64,000 bases of DNA from Vibrio sp. 10N.286.49.B1 (lineage in GTDB: Bacteria > Pseudomonadota > Gammaproteobacteria > Enterobacterales > Vibrionaceae), in assembly GCF_002873335.1 (NCBI RefSeq), contig NZ_MCUW01000078.1:1-64000 (forward strand), written 5' to 3'. Below, piece by piece: positions 1-8,572 of this stretch (positions are counted from its first letter, which is position 1; each line of letters opens with the position of its first letter). The position numbers were made by a program, and so were the translations under genes. The notes beneath the pieces are model-generated. The model was not told where the DNA came from, searched no databases, and saw nothing but the letters and a program-made list of their open reading frames with translations.

Positions 1-112
1 ACTTTACGGGGTCACTTCAATATTGCTTCGGCTTTTTTTGTTGTATTTCCCATGCTAATTAATGTCTGTCCTGTCCTGAAATGTGATTACACATTGAGGG
101 TGAACTGGGAAC

Positions 113-994
113 CTAAAATAAATCGTAAATGCTTTCCTCTATCCCATCAATAAGTGACTGGCGAGTTTCCACCGCGTGGTCATTGGGACGAGACATTTCA
201 CCAAAGCTTTCAAAATACATTCCGTTCGGATGTTTCACGACGACAAGGTGTTCTTGTCTGAGTTCATGCTTGACCAGTGTCTCCGGAATAATGGCCCATC
301 CAAGATTATCAACGACCGCTTCTAGCACTTCTTGGTGGTTCGAAAAGCTGATTGTGCTGCTTGAAATAGGACGGAAATCCTCATGAATCTCTTCAAACAA
401 GTGTGATAACACAATTTGTCGGTGTGCACTGATGTCGGTCGACGTCACGCTCGTTGATTGCGCTAGTGGATGCTTCGGTGAACATACCGCCATCATGCGG
501 ATTCTGTGTAGGGAACGCACTTTAATCTGAGGGTCATCACCTGAGCTAAAAACAAGTCCATAGCCCAGATCAACGTGACCTTCTTTAACCAGTGTCGGTA
601 TATCCGCGCTGGAAGCCTTAATCACAGTGAGCGAGAGGTGAGGGAAGTTGTCGGAGAGCGCGACCAGTTGTTGACGCCAAAACGAGGAAGGAAGCGTGTC
701 ATCATACGCGATGCGTATTTTATCACTGTCACCTTGGCGAAATTGCTCTGCTTTAGAGTAGAGGCTTTCAGCCATATTCAATATGTTTTTACAGTCGGTG
801 AGTAAGGCACCGCCAGCCTCGTTCAGCACTAACCTATTGCGTGTACGCTCAAACAATTCGACACCAAGCTCATCCTCTAAGCTAGACAGAGCCATGCTTA
901 GCGACGTACGAGTTTTACCCATGATATTGGCAACCTTGGTTAAAGAACCGTGTTCCGCAGTAAGCGTAAATACACGTAATTTTGTCAGGTTCAT
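113..994 (-). CDS. LysR-family transcriptional regulator
   Basis: 293 aa, usual length for a LysR-type regulator. Residues about 1-60 form the winged helix-turn-helix (LRVFTLTAEHGSLTKVANIM, then SSLEDELGVELFERT, the classic LysR signature). The remaining ~200 residues match the two-lobed effector-binding domain. It is transcribed away from the two MFS transporter genes, the usual arrangement in which a LysR protein controls its divergent neighbour, so those transporters are its probable targets (inference). The effector is unknown. Family assignment is firm; no gene name can be given. Confidence 0.93.
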   Translation of the reverse strand: MNLTKLRVFTLTAEHGSLTKVANIMGKTRTSLSMALSSLEDELGVELFERTRNRLVLNEAGGALLTDCKNILNMAESLYSKAEQFRQGDSDKIRIAYDDTLPSSFWRQQLVALSDNFPHLSLTVIKASSADIPTLVKEGHVDLGYGLVFSSGDDPQIKVRSLHRIRMMAVCSPKHPLAQSTSVTSTDISAHRQIVLSHLFEEIHEDFRPISSSTISFSNHQEVLEAVVDNLGWAIIPETLVKHELRQEHLVVVKHPNGMYFESFGEMSRPNDHAVETRQSLIDGIEESIYDLF

Positions 995-1355
995 GAGGTA
1001 GGCTCCGTTCTTAAATGAAGGGACATTTCTTAATCGCTGCTATTGTTTTTATCATTGCACTTAGAGTATAGCAATGTTGGCACTGAGTGAAGCGTTATAT
1101 TGGCACTGGTGCGCAGACCCTATATCACTTTATTTATAGAGTGATTAAGATGATTTTGATTAATAAGCACAGTAACTACGTGGTTTTATTTTCGATGTTG
1201 AGAATAGCAATAACCAGTGAATTATAAACTTCAATTATAAATTGTTACGCTTTTCTATAACTAGTAAAAATGGATTTTTTTACGGTTTATTTCTATCTAT
1301 CCACTATTAATGACGATTTATCTACTAATAGTGATTTACCTACGGGGTCTGTAAT
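995..1355. promoter_or_regulatory. Divergent intergenic region, LysR gene / MFS transporter
   Basis: A 361-nt AT-rich spacer between divergent genes; it must hold both promoters. It contains an 8-bp perfect inverted repeat (CACTATTA at 1302-1309, TAATAGTG at 1326-1333, 16-nt spacer) ending 22 nt before the MFS start codon. Overlapping it is a direct repeat, GATTTATCTAC (1315-1325) and GATTTACCTAC (1333-1343). Either could be a regulator-binding site; which protein binds is unknown. No gene seen. Confidence 0.5.
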
Positions 1356-2609
1356 ATGTTGAAAAAACTTGGCTTAGAAGGTTGGTTCTCAGCACACTTT
1401 GCATATGGCATAGTTCAAATCGTATTTATACCAATGATGGTGCCATCTTTTATTCTTGCTCGTACTGGAAGTGCGACTCAAGCCGGTCTTGCAATGGGCC
1501 TATTTGGTATTGCAGGGCTTTTAGCGCCCTTAATTGGCATTATGGCCGATAAATTTAAAGCGCACCGATTAACACAAGCGTTAGGGCTTATTGCCTATAT
1601 GCTCGCTGGCGCATGTTTTGTTATTGCCGGGGAGAATTTTATCACAATGGCGATTGGGTCGGTATTATTTGGTGCGGGCTCCGCGATTATGCTCATGCTT
1701 AATCCTGTCTTCATCACTTTTGCTGGGCATGACACGAAAACAGAGGCCATGAAATTGGGGCGAATGTCCCAAGTGTTGATCGTCGGCTCTTTGCTTTCGG
1801 GCATTGCCTTAGCCGCAGTTACGGAGGCCGGTTGGACCTATGAAGCACGCTTTATTGCCATGATAGTCGCGGTGGCCATTCTATTTGTTATCACGATCAC
1901 AACCAACAAGAAAGCCGCGCAGCGTATCATAGATAATGCCGATGCGATGGCGGCGGCAGCACAAGAAGAGTCTGCTCCGAAGACTGGCCTTTTTAAAGTG
2001 CTGTTCTCTAATTTTGGCCTCTTTTTGGTAGCGGTAGGGATTCTTTGTGCAGGCCAAGGTGCATTCCAAGCCCAGTATCCAAACTTAATGGAGAATGGTT
2101 ATGGCGTGGCGCAATCTTTATCTGCGGCGACGTTGTCAGTTGCGGCCGTTTTGGGCTTGTTTGTTCTTGTATTAGCTGAAAAGTTTGTCGCGAAGTATGG
2201 CGCCATCAGCTTATTTAAACTTTGTGCATTAATTTCGATTGCAGTCGTTGCCGTGCTCTATTTTATTGCTGAGGCTGCCATGGTGTTGCCATATGTGATT
2301 CCGTTGGCACTCGTGCTTGTGTATCTCCAGGGCATTACTATTACAGATATGATTTCTCCTGCGATTGCTGCACGTTTGACCTTAGTTGGTGGAGGATATA
2401 CGCAAGGCCTAATGATGTTCTTCATCTCGCTCGGTTTTGGGTTGGGAAGCGTAGTGAGTGGTGTGGCCGTTGACGGGTATGGATGGTCAGCATTACCGCT
2501 GTCGATTCTTGGCTTAACGGTGATTTCTTATGTTTGTATTCTTGTGGTTGCCTATAAACAAAAGAAGCAACTTGGCAAGGTGCCAGTAGGTAACGAAGCC
2601 ACAGTGTAG
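1356..2609 (+). CDS. MFS transporter (first of a tandem pair)
   Basis: 417 aa, very hydrophobic, with about 12 predicted membrane segments and a charged cytoplasmic loop near residues 190-210 (after TNKKAAQRI), the usual 6+6 MFS layout. The motif GIMADKFKAHRL, after the second membrane segment, is the MFS loop 2-3 signature (GxxxDRxGRR-like). It shares its first ~26 residues and most of its length with the next gene, so the two are clear paralogues. Substrate unknown. Probably controlled by the divergent LysR regulator (inference). A terminator follows at 2625-2678. Confidence 0.88.
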   Translation: MLKKLGLEGWFSAHFAYGIVQIVFIPMMVPSFILARTGSATQAGLAMGLFGIAGLLAPLIGIMADKFKAHRLTQALGLIAYMLAGACFVIAGENFITMAIGSVLFGAGSAIMLMLNPVFITFAGHDTKTEAMKLGRMSQVLIVGSLLSGIALAAVTEAGWTYEARFIAMIVAVAILFVITITTNKKAAQRIIDNADAMAAAAQEESAPKTGLFKVLFSNFGLFLVAVGILCAGQGAFQAQYPNLMENGYGVAQSLSAATLSVAAVLGLFVLVLAEKFVAKYGAISLFKLCALISIAVVAVLYFIAEAAMVLPYVIPLALVLVYLQGITITDMISPAIAARLTLVGGGYTQGLMMFFISLGFGLGSVVSGVAVDGYGWSALPLSILGLTVISYVCILVVAYKQKKQLGKVPVGNEATV

Positions 2610-2624
2610 ATTCAGTGTTTAGCG

Positions 2625-2678
2625 AAAAGAGCCCGGTGTTTGAACTGACCCCCAGTCGTTTGCCAGGCTCTTTTTTTT
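2625..2678 (+). terminator. Rho-independent terminator after first MFS gene
   Basis: Stem AAAAGAGCC (2625-2633) pairs with GGCTCTTTT (2666-2674) and a run of eight T follows. The loop is long (about 32 nt) and may hold further structure. It separates the two MFS genes into different transcription units. Confidence 0.7.
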
Positions 2679-2964
2679 GGGGCAAACCGAGATGTTGAGG
2701 GTTACGGAAGTGTTGATAATGTAAGGGTGCGGTGGGGGTTGGAGATGAATCGTTATGATTTCGTTATCGACACTCAAGGTAACATACTATGTGAAATAAG
2801 GGGTTCCCCCGTGTTACTTATATGGCCGAGAAAGCTCGTTATAATCGCCTCATTTAGAAAATTGGTCGCTGTAATAAAGCGAACCTAACTTTTATTGTTC
2901 GCCTTTTACTCGTGGTATTCGTTCTCTTGAAATAGGCGAGAGCAATTATATTAGAGGTCGTCAC
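2679..2964 (+). promoter_or_regulatory. Intergenic region upstream of second MFS gene
   Basis: Non-coding stretch (355 nt between the two genes). It holds a 6-bp inverted repeat, GCGAAC (2879-2884) and GTTCGC (2897-2902), followed by CTTTTAC: an operator or weak hairpin about 60 nt before the start codon. A good ribosome site (AGAGGT) precedes ATG 2965. The inverted repeat found before the first MFS gene is not repeated here, so the paralogues may be regulated differently. Confidence 0.35.
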
Positions 2965-4197
2965 ATGTTGAAAAAACTTGGTCTAGAAGGGTGGTTCTCT
3001 GCCCACTTTGCATACGGTATTGTTCAGATCGTATTTATTCCAATTATGTTGCCATCATTTATTCTGGCCCGAACGGGCAGTGCGACTCAAGCCGGCCTCG
3101 CGATGGGATTATTTGGCTTAGCCGGACTCTTTGCTCCGTTGATCGGTATTTTAGCGGACAAATTTAAGGCACATCGATTGGCCCAAGGTTTGGGCTTGGT
3201 ATCGTACTTGCTCGCAGGCGCATTTTTTCTTGTAGCAGGCCAGGCGTTTATTTTTATGGCAATCGGTTCGGTTCTTTTCGGAACCGGTTCTGCAATTTTG
3301 CTGATGCTTAACCCCGTATTTATTACATTTGCAGGCTATGATGAAAAAACAGAAGCGATGAAGCTAGGCCGAATGGCTCAGACTCTGATCTTTGGTTCAT
3401 TATTGGCAGGGGTCGCGTTAGCGGCGGTAACGGGAATGGGCTGGAGCTATGAAGCACGGTTTATCGCTATGATGGTGTTGGTTGCGGTACTGCTGGTTGT
3501 GACGATGATGACCAATAAAAAAGCAGCGCAGCGTATTGTCGATAATGCTGAAATGGTGGCTCAAAAAAATAGCGAAGAAAGCGTGGAAAAAGTGAGTATG
3601 ACCAAGGTTTTGTTTTCCAACTTTGGCCTTTTCCTACTAGCCGTTGGTCTTTTATGTGCAGGCCAAGGCGCGTTTCAAGCTCAGTATCCTAACTTGATGG
3701 AAAATGCTTATGATGTTGTTCAGTCAATGTCAGCCGCGAATCTATCCATTGCTTCCGTGTTAGGTTTATTTGTGCTGGTGGGAGCGGAGAAATACGTGAC
3801 TAAATTTGGTGCGTTAAGTTTGTTTAAGCTGAGCACTGTTGCTTCTATTATTGTGATGGCTGGTCTGTATTTCATTGCTGAGTCGGGATTATCACTTGGC
3901 TTTATTATTCCTCTTGGACTGGTCTTAATTTATCTTCAAGGTATTACCGTGACTGATATGATCTCTCCTGCTATTGCTGCTCGCCTGACGTTTGTAGGTG
4001 GTGGTTTTACACAAGGTCTGATGATGTTCTTTATCTCACTTGGTTTTGGCTTAGGCAGTGTGATCAGTGGTATCGCTATTGATGGTTGGGGCTGGGCAGC
4101 GCTTCCTTTTGCCATTTTGGCGCTGACGATTGCAGCGTATGTTTGCATCCTTATTGTTGGTGCGAAGCATAAAATGACAGCAAAATTTGAGCAGTAG
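2965..4197 (+). CDS. MFS transporter (second of a tandem pair)
   Basis: 410 aa, about 12 membrane segments, closely similar along its whole length to the preceding gene. Both open MLKKLGLEGWFSAHFAYG and both keep the loop 2-3 motif (here GILADKFKAHRL). Differences concentrate in the central cytoplasmic loop and the C-terminal tail, as expected after duplication. It has its own ribosome site and a strong terminator (4223-4264). Substrate unknown. Confidence 0.88.
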   Translation: MLKKLGLEGWFSAHFAYGIVQIVFIPIMLPSFILARTGSATQAGLAMGLFGLAGLFAPLIGILADKFKAHRLAQGLGLVSYLLAGAFFLVAGQAFIFMAIGSVLFGTGSAILLMLNPVFITFAGYDEKTEAMKLGRMAQTLIFGSLLAGVALAAVTGMGWSYEARFIAMMVLVAVLLVVTMMTNKKAAQRIVDNAEMVAQKNSEESVEKVSMTKVLFSNFGLFLLAVGLLCAGQGAFQAQYPNLMENAYDVVQSMSAANLSIASVLGLFVLVGAEKYVTKFGALSLFKLSTVASIIVMAGLYFIAESGLSLGFIIPLGLVLIYLQGITVTDMISPAIAARLTFVGGGFTQGLMMFFISLGFGLGSVISGIAIDGWGWAALPFAILALTIAAYVCILIVGAKHKMTAKFEQ

Positions 4198-4222
4198 ATG
4201 ATAATTGTCGTTTAAGATAAAT

Positions 4223-4264
4223 AGAACAAAAAAAGCTTGGCAATGACCAAGCTTTTTTTGTTCT
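4223..4264. terminator. Two-way rho-independent terminator
   Basis: A perfect 18-bp inverted repeat with a 6-nt loop (caatga): the arms carry AAAAAAAGCTTGG and CCAAGCTTTTTTT. Poly-A on one side and poly-T on the other let it stop transcription of the second MFS gene (+) and of the convergent CARF-nuclease gene (-, stop at 4289). Confidence 0.92.
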
Positions 4265-4288
4265 AAAGGTGTCTATTCCTAAATAGGC

Positions 4289-5461
4289 TTAAGAGAGAAT
4301 CCCGTGCTCATCGGCACCGCCGGCGCCTTTGAACCACACGCTAAGATAATGTTTAAGCTCTTTTAGCTCATCTGGGCCAATAAGTGCCAGTCCAAGATCT
4401 TCCGCGCGTGTAATATCGTTATGGCGTAACGGTCGAAAGCTCACCAGCATGGCGCGAGCTTGCAATCCACCGAGCAGATCACGTAGCGATTCAAGCTTAT
4501 ACAGGGTATCGTCACCGTCATCGCGCATCCCTTTCGTCTTACATTCTATGATGTGCAGTTTGTTGTTAACGACGGAGGCGACATCGAGCTCATTTCTTAC
4601 TTCCCGCTCTCCAAGTTGGCGATAGACCTGAACGTTGAGCGAACGATCTTGAATTGTCGGCATATCATCTTGGATTTGTCTAACGGTACTGTGAACCAGA
4701 TTTTCTAACCATTCACCGTTTGAAAAACGTCTTGCGTCTTCACTGATAAAAGTTAAGGTACCGTTGCTGTACGAGGCGATCTCTAGATCAACAAGATCGC
4801 TAATTAACATATTAAGTTCGCGGTAGCCTTGTTGTTTATCAGACAGTTCAACGTCTAGCCTTTGTTCTTTTCGACACGTTGTTGCGAGATAATTCAGCGT
4901 CGCAAGGCCAGGGCCTAACTCGAGTGCATTTCCTGCCCAACGCTCGCCGAGTGCATACAGCTTTTTATCGAGTTGTGGTGGAATGTCATACTCGGTAAAT
5001 TCAGCACGTGCGCCAAACACCGTAAGGTAATCTTTAATCGTAATGTGGTCTTGCACCTGTGCATCTTCAGCACCTTCTGGGTACAACCAACACATTCTGT
5101 CACTACTTGGCTCTACCACAAATATAGGCCAATGAAAGGTTCTAAATACTTCATACACTGACAGCAATCGATGTCTCAAACCACAGCTGGCGTTAAGTTT
5201 TACTTCGACGTTTTTGTCTTTTAGTGTTTTCGCCAATTCCAGCACGGTTTGCTTAATGGCAGAAGTGTTCGCAATATTTGGGATCTCAAAGAATTCGGAC
5301 GTAATGTCGCGCTGTTGCAGTACTGAGCTCAGCCGTTCAAACATACCAAATTGAGTTTCATCACCAATAAAGATGATGTGCCTACTTACCGTTCGATCAT
5401 CAAGAAGTGGGGTGACAAGACGAATTGGGTCTTTGTCAATAATACCAACATGAACAGCCAT
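4289..5461 (-). CDS. DUF1887 CARF-domain nuclease (Can2/Card1-like, orphan)
   Basis: 390 aa, full length for the DUF1887 family, whose V. cholerae member VC1899 has a solved structure. Residues 1-150 are a CARF-type Rossmann domain (IIFIGDETQFGMFERL at about 29-44). The middle is a winged-helix-like linker. Residues about 250-390 are a PD-(D/E)xK nuclease with the active site visible: ELD at 291-293 and IIECK with E306 and K308. In type III CRISPR, proteins of this build are activated by cyclic oligoadenylate and cut nucleic acid. Here no CRISPR array or cas gene is in the window, and the usual TGGTK-type ligand motif is replaced by NASCGLR (90-96). The ligand is therefore unclear. Good ribosome site (AAGGAA) before the ATG. 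Confidence 0.88.
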   Translation of the reverse strand: MAVHVGIIDKDPIRLVTPLLDDRTVSRHIIFIGDETQFGMFERLSSVLQQRDITSEFFEIPNIANTSAIKQTVLELAKTLKDKNVEVKLNASCGLRHRLLSVYEVFRTFHWPIFVVEPSSDRMCWLYPEGAEDAQVQDHITIKDYLTVFGARAEFTEYDIPPQLDKKLYALGERWAGNALELGPGLATLNYLATTCRKEQRLDVELSDKQQGYRELNMLISDLVDLEIASYSNGTLTFISEDARRFSNGEWLENLVHSTVRQIQDDMPTIQDRSLNVQVYRQLGEREVRNELDVASVVNNKLHIIECKTKGMRDDGDDTLYKLESLRDLLGGLQARAMLVSFRPLRHNDITRAEDLGLALIGPDELKELKHYLSVWFKGAGGADEHGILS

Positions 5462-5565
5462 AATGTTTCCTTCAACGTTTGGCTTGCTGAAAGAAGAGGG
5501 AGAGATGACAGGTAAGTCATTAAAAAGTGGAGCAAGCCATTCTCAAGATATAACGCCGCTTCACA

Positions 5566-5603
5566 TAAAAAACAAGAGCAGGCTGTTAGGAAAGCCTGCT
5601 CTT
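5566..5603 (-). terminator. Rho-independent terminator of the chemoreceptor gene
   Basis: Perfect 11-bp stem AAGAGCAGGCT (5574-5584) / AGCCTGCTCTT (5593-5603) with an 8-nt loop. Read on the minus strand it is followed by GTTTTTTATG, so it ends transcripts of the chemoreceptor gene, about 110 nt past its stop, and insulates the CARF-nuclease gene downstream. Confidence 0.8.
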
Positions 5604-5713
5604 GGACAATATTTAACGAGTTTCTTACGTTAATTGTATTATTTTTGCTCACTCCCCCCCTTTTTCTTATTTTGGCGGGTATGAGGCTTACACTCTAGCA
5701 AAGGGGTTAAGAG

Positions 5714-7705
5714 CTACAGTTTGAAGCGATGAACTAGCTCACCTTGCTGATTTGCTAGGCTGGTTAGGCTTTCACTTGTTGAGGCAATCTCTGACATTGC
5801 CTGGTAGCTCTCATCGGCAATGTGATTGATCTCTTCAATGTTTTTGGCAATGTCTGCTGTGGTTTCACTTTGTTCAGCGGCAGCCTGAGAAATATGTGTG
5901 CTCATCTGGCTAATCTCGATGATCAACGCTTGAATTTCTTCCATTGCGCCATTAGCACTCGAGGCCTGTTCAACAGATTGCTCCATGTCTTGCATGCAAC
6001 TTTCAATCACCTTACCGGCACTTTTTGAGCTGCTTTGCAGGTTACTGATCATGGTCTCGATTTCGCTTGTCGATTCTGTGGTCCGTTGCGCTAACACTCG
6101 TACTTCGTCAGCGACGACCGCGAACCCTCTACCTTGTTCGCCCGCACGAGCCGCCTCTATGGCCGCATTCAGCGCAAGAAGGTTAGTCTGCTCGGCAATG
6201 TTGCGAATAACATCGAGAATACTGCCAATATGGCTACTCATTTTTTGCAGCTCGCCCACCGCTTCTACCGATTCATTGAGGCGCACTTCAAGTTGATTGA
6301 TTGTGCTGATATTGGTGCTCATAATATGGCGACCGGACTCAGACGCAGTTTCAACCTGATGCACTTTCTCTAGTGAGCTTTGGGCACTGTTGGCAACTTC
6401 TTGTACCGAATGCGACATTTCGGTCATGGCCGTCGCAACATTAGCGGTTTGCTCGCGCTGAGAGCTTAGTTTTGTCTGCGCTGTCGTTGAGGTACTTTGG
6501 TTGTTACTGGCGGTTTGTGTCAAGTTATCAGAAGCATCGTTTAACCGAACAAGGACATTATGTAAGCTGTCAGCAAGGGTATTAATATGGTTACCCAAGC
6601 GGCGGAATTCATTATTGTATTTGATATCAATGCGCTGTGTCATGTCACCTTCGGTCAGGCTTTCCAGTGCTTTTAACGTGCTGTTTAGCGGTTGACGTAC
6701 ACTTTGAGCAATGTGATAGCCTACACCGATCGCGATGACGCTCACCAACATACCAATACCGATCGCTTTTAAGACACCTTCGTCATAAATGGTACCTGCA
6801 TCAGCAAGAGAGCGATTGAGGTTGGCGGTTGCCGTTTCAGTAAATCCGTTGAGTGTGACCATCGCACCATCGACTTCTTGAGCGAGGTTTTCGATATTTT
6901 GATACAAAGCGGTACGAGCGATGAGGTAGTTGTTGTGTTGATCAAGCACGCCACCTTTTTGACCGACGTCTTTAGTAAATTGTTCGACAGATTCATCAAA
7001 CACTTTCTTTAGCTCCGGCATTTGCGTAACTAAGCCTCGGTAAGCGTAGTTGAGGTGAGTTACCGCTTTTCGGTTTTTATCGACGGCTTCTTGCACAAAT
7101 TGAGTGTCGTTGCTGGCTAGCGCATCTGAGGTAATGAGTTCCGCATCTTTTAGCTTAATAAAATAGCTTTTTGCCATGACCTTAACGGAGATGCTCGACA
7201 CGTCATCGACGTATTCTTTCATGCCTACGGATAAGTCGGTATGCAATTTTTGGAAGCGACGTGAAGATTGTTGTACCTGTTCTTGGGCGACAAACATGGA
7301 TTGATAGTTGTCCATCGCTTCTTGAGCTTCTTGGCTATAACGGGTTTGTACATCTCGTAGTTCACCGATTCTTGCTTCAAGTGCGGGAACGGAAGCACTC
7401 GCCTGTTCAAGTTGGTCAAGTACAGAGCCAAATACCGCCATTGACTCCGAAAAGTCCTGACGTCTCATGGTCATGCGTTCTTCATTTTGAGTGGTCAAAA
7501 AGTCTTTAAACGATTTGTCTGCAGAGAGCAGTTCAACACTCGTTTGATTAGATAAAGAAACCAAGGGCAGTGAGGTTTTTGAGACGGTACCGAAGTATTG
7601 ATAAATCTGGCTCATCCCGTTGAGCATGATGGCAATGGTGATGACAAATAGGATGACGATGAGAGTGAATCCCGCGTACATCCGCCTTACAACTGAACCT
7701 TGCAT
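5714..7705 (-). CDS. Methyl-accepting chemotaxis protein
   Basis: 663 aa. One membrane segment at about residues 10-30 and another at about 310-332 bracket a ~280-residue all-helical periplasmic sensor, long enough for a helical bimodular (HBM) type domain (inference from size and helix content). A HAMP domain follows (about 333-385), then the cytoplasmic signalling coiled coil. The invariant hairpin tip is present ([20 protein letters not shown] at about 502-521). It senses an unknown small molecule and controls CheA. The gene stands alone with its own terminator. Confidence 0.95.
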   Translation of the reverse strand: MQGSVVRRMYAGFTLIVILFVITIAIMLNGMSQIYQYFGTVSKTSLPLVSLSNQTSVELLSADKSFKDFLTTQNEERMTMRRQDFSESMAVFGSVLDQLEQASASVPALEARIGELRDVQTRYSQEAQEAMDNYQSMFVAQEQVQQSSRRFQKLHTDLSVGMKEYVDDVSSISVKVMAKSYFIKLKDAELITSDALASNDTQFVQEAVDKNRKAVTHLNYAYRGLVTQMPELKKVFDESVEQFTKDVGQKGGVLDQHNNYLIARTALYQNIENLAQEVDGAMVTLNGFTETATANLNRSLADAGTIYDEGVLKAIGIGMLVSVIAIGVGYHIAQSVRQPLNSTLKALESLTEGDMTQRIDIKYNNEFRRLGNHINTLADSLHNVLVRLNDASDNLTQTASNNQSTSTTAQTKLSSQREQTANVATAMTEMSHSVQEVANSAQSSLEKVHQVETASESGRHIMSTNISTINQLEVRLNESVEAVGELQKMSSHIGSILDVIRNIAEQTNLLALNAAIEAARAGEQGRGFAVVADEVRVLAQRTTESTSEIETMISNLQSSSKSAGKVIESCMQDMEQSVEQASSANGAMEEIQALIIEISQMSTHISQAAAEQSETTADIAKNIEEINHIADESYQAMSEIASTSESLTSLANQQGELVHRFKL

Positions 7706-8134
7706 ACCTGTTCCTTCTTCTATGTTGTGCAGCGATATAAAATAAACAACCTTGGACGCGTTACCCTACCGGCTGACAAAGTAAAAGTGTTGCATTGTCA
7801 TTGGCCACGTAATGTTTTTGGGTACTTGTCTCTTTGTCTCTTTGTCTCTAATTTCTTTATCGTTAGAAATAACAAAAACTGAAATATAAATGAGATGCGG
7901 TGCTACGTTTTATGACGCATACTGCAAAAATATAAGAAAGTACTGAAATTCAAATGCTAAATTGTCCATTCGATTAATAAGTGTGCGAAGTCATTGAGGG
8001 TGAATCATAATAAAAACAGTTGCCTATCGAATCGCTTAAAATTGTGATCAGACGGCCCTTAGTGCATACTTCACGGTAACGGCAACAATAATATGCCGAC
8101 TCTCATTAAACCGTAATCAATTCGGAGCGTCTTC
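7706..8134. promoter_or_regulatory. Divergent intergenic region, chemoreceptor / hinT
   Basis: 429 nt without a credible gene; it must hold the promoters of both neighbours. Three perfect copies of the octamer TTGTCTCT lie at 7826-7849, about 120 nt upstream of the chemoreceptor start. I see no convincing consensus sigma-70 hexamer pair. The hinT ribosome site is GGAG just before ATG 8135. Confidence 0.4.
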
Positions 8135-8485
8135 ATGGCTGAAGAAACCATTTTTAGTAAGATCATTCGTAAAGAAATCCCAGCAGATGTTGTCTATCAA
8201 GACGAACTCGTCACGGCTTTTCGTGACATTAATCCCCGCGCGCCAAGCCATGTGCTGATCATACCGAACAAGCTTATTGCAACAGTCAATGACGTGGTTG
8301 CTGATGATGAAGCGATGATGGGGCGTATGTTTACCGTGGCTCGAAAAATCGCTGAAGAAGAGGGGATTGCCGAGGATGGCTATCGCCTTATCGTTAACTG
8401 CAACGCGCACGGTGGGCAAGAGGTGTACCACATTCATATGCATCTAGTGGGCGGTCGACCTTTGGGCCCATTGCTAATGAGCTAA
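8135..8485 (+). CDS. hinT: HIT-family purine nucleoside phosphoramidase HinT
   Basis: 116 aa, full length. The histidine-triad motif [10 protein letters not shown] sits near residues 98-107 and the N-terminal [19 protein letters not shown] is typical of the HinT branch. HinT hydrolyses AMP-lysine and other purine phosphoramidates in the cytoplasm. The gene opens the hinT - ycfL - lpoB - thiK - ycfP neighbourhood also known from E. coli. Followed by a strong hairpin at 8506-8545. Confidence 0.95.
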   Translation: MAEETIFSKIIRKEIPADVVYQDELVTAFRDINPRAPSHVLIIPNKLIATVNDVVADDEAMMGRMFTVARKIAEEEGIAEDGYRLIVNCNAHGGQEVYHIHMHLVGGRPLGPLLMS

Positions 8486-8505
8486 CAGCGCCTTTACCGA
8501 TAGCG

Positions 8506-8545
8506 GTACTGGTTACTTTGGTTCGCAAAAGTAACCAGTACTTTG
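8506..8545 (+). terminator. Stem-loop after hinT (terminator or attenuator)
   Basis: A perfect 14-bp stem, GTACTGGTTACTTT (8506-8519) / AAAGTAACCAGTAC (8528-8541), with an 8-nt loop. Only a weak TTTGTAATA tract follows, so termination may be partial, leaving read-through into the lipoprotein genes. Confidence 0.6.
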
Positions 8546-8572
8546 TAATACTTAAATTCATTTGATGTGTCT

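Noticed and set aside
4289..5713. CRISPR array near the CARF nuclease
   Set aside because: No regularly spaced direct repeats with unique spacers; the only repeat structures are the terminators at 4223-4264 and 5566-5603.
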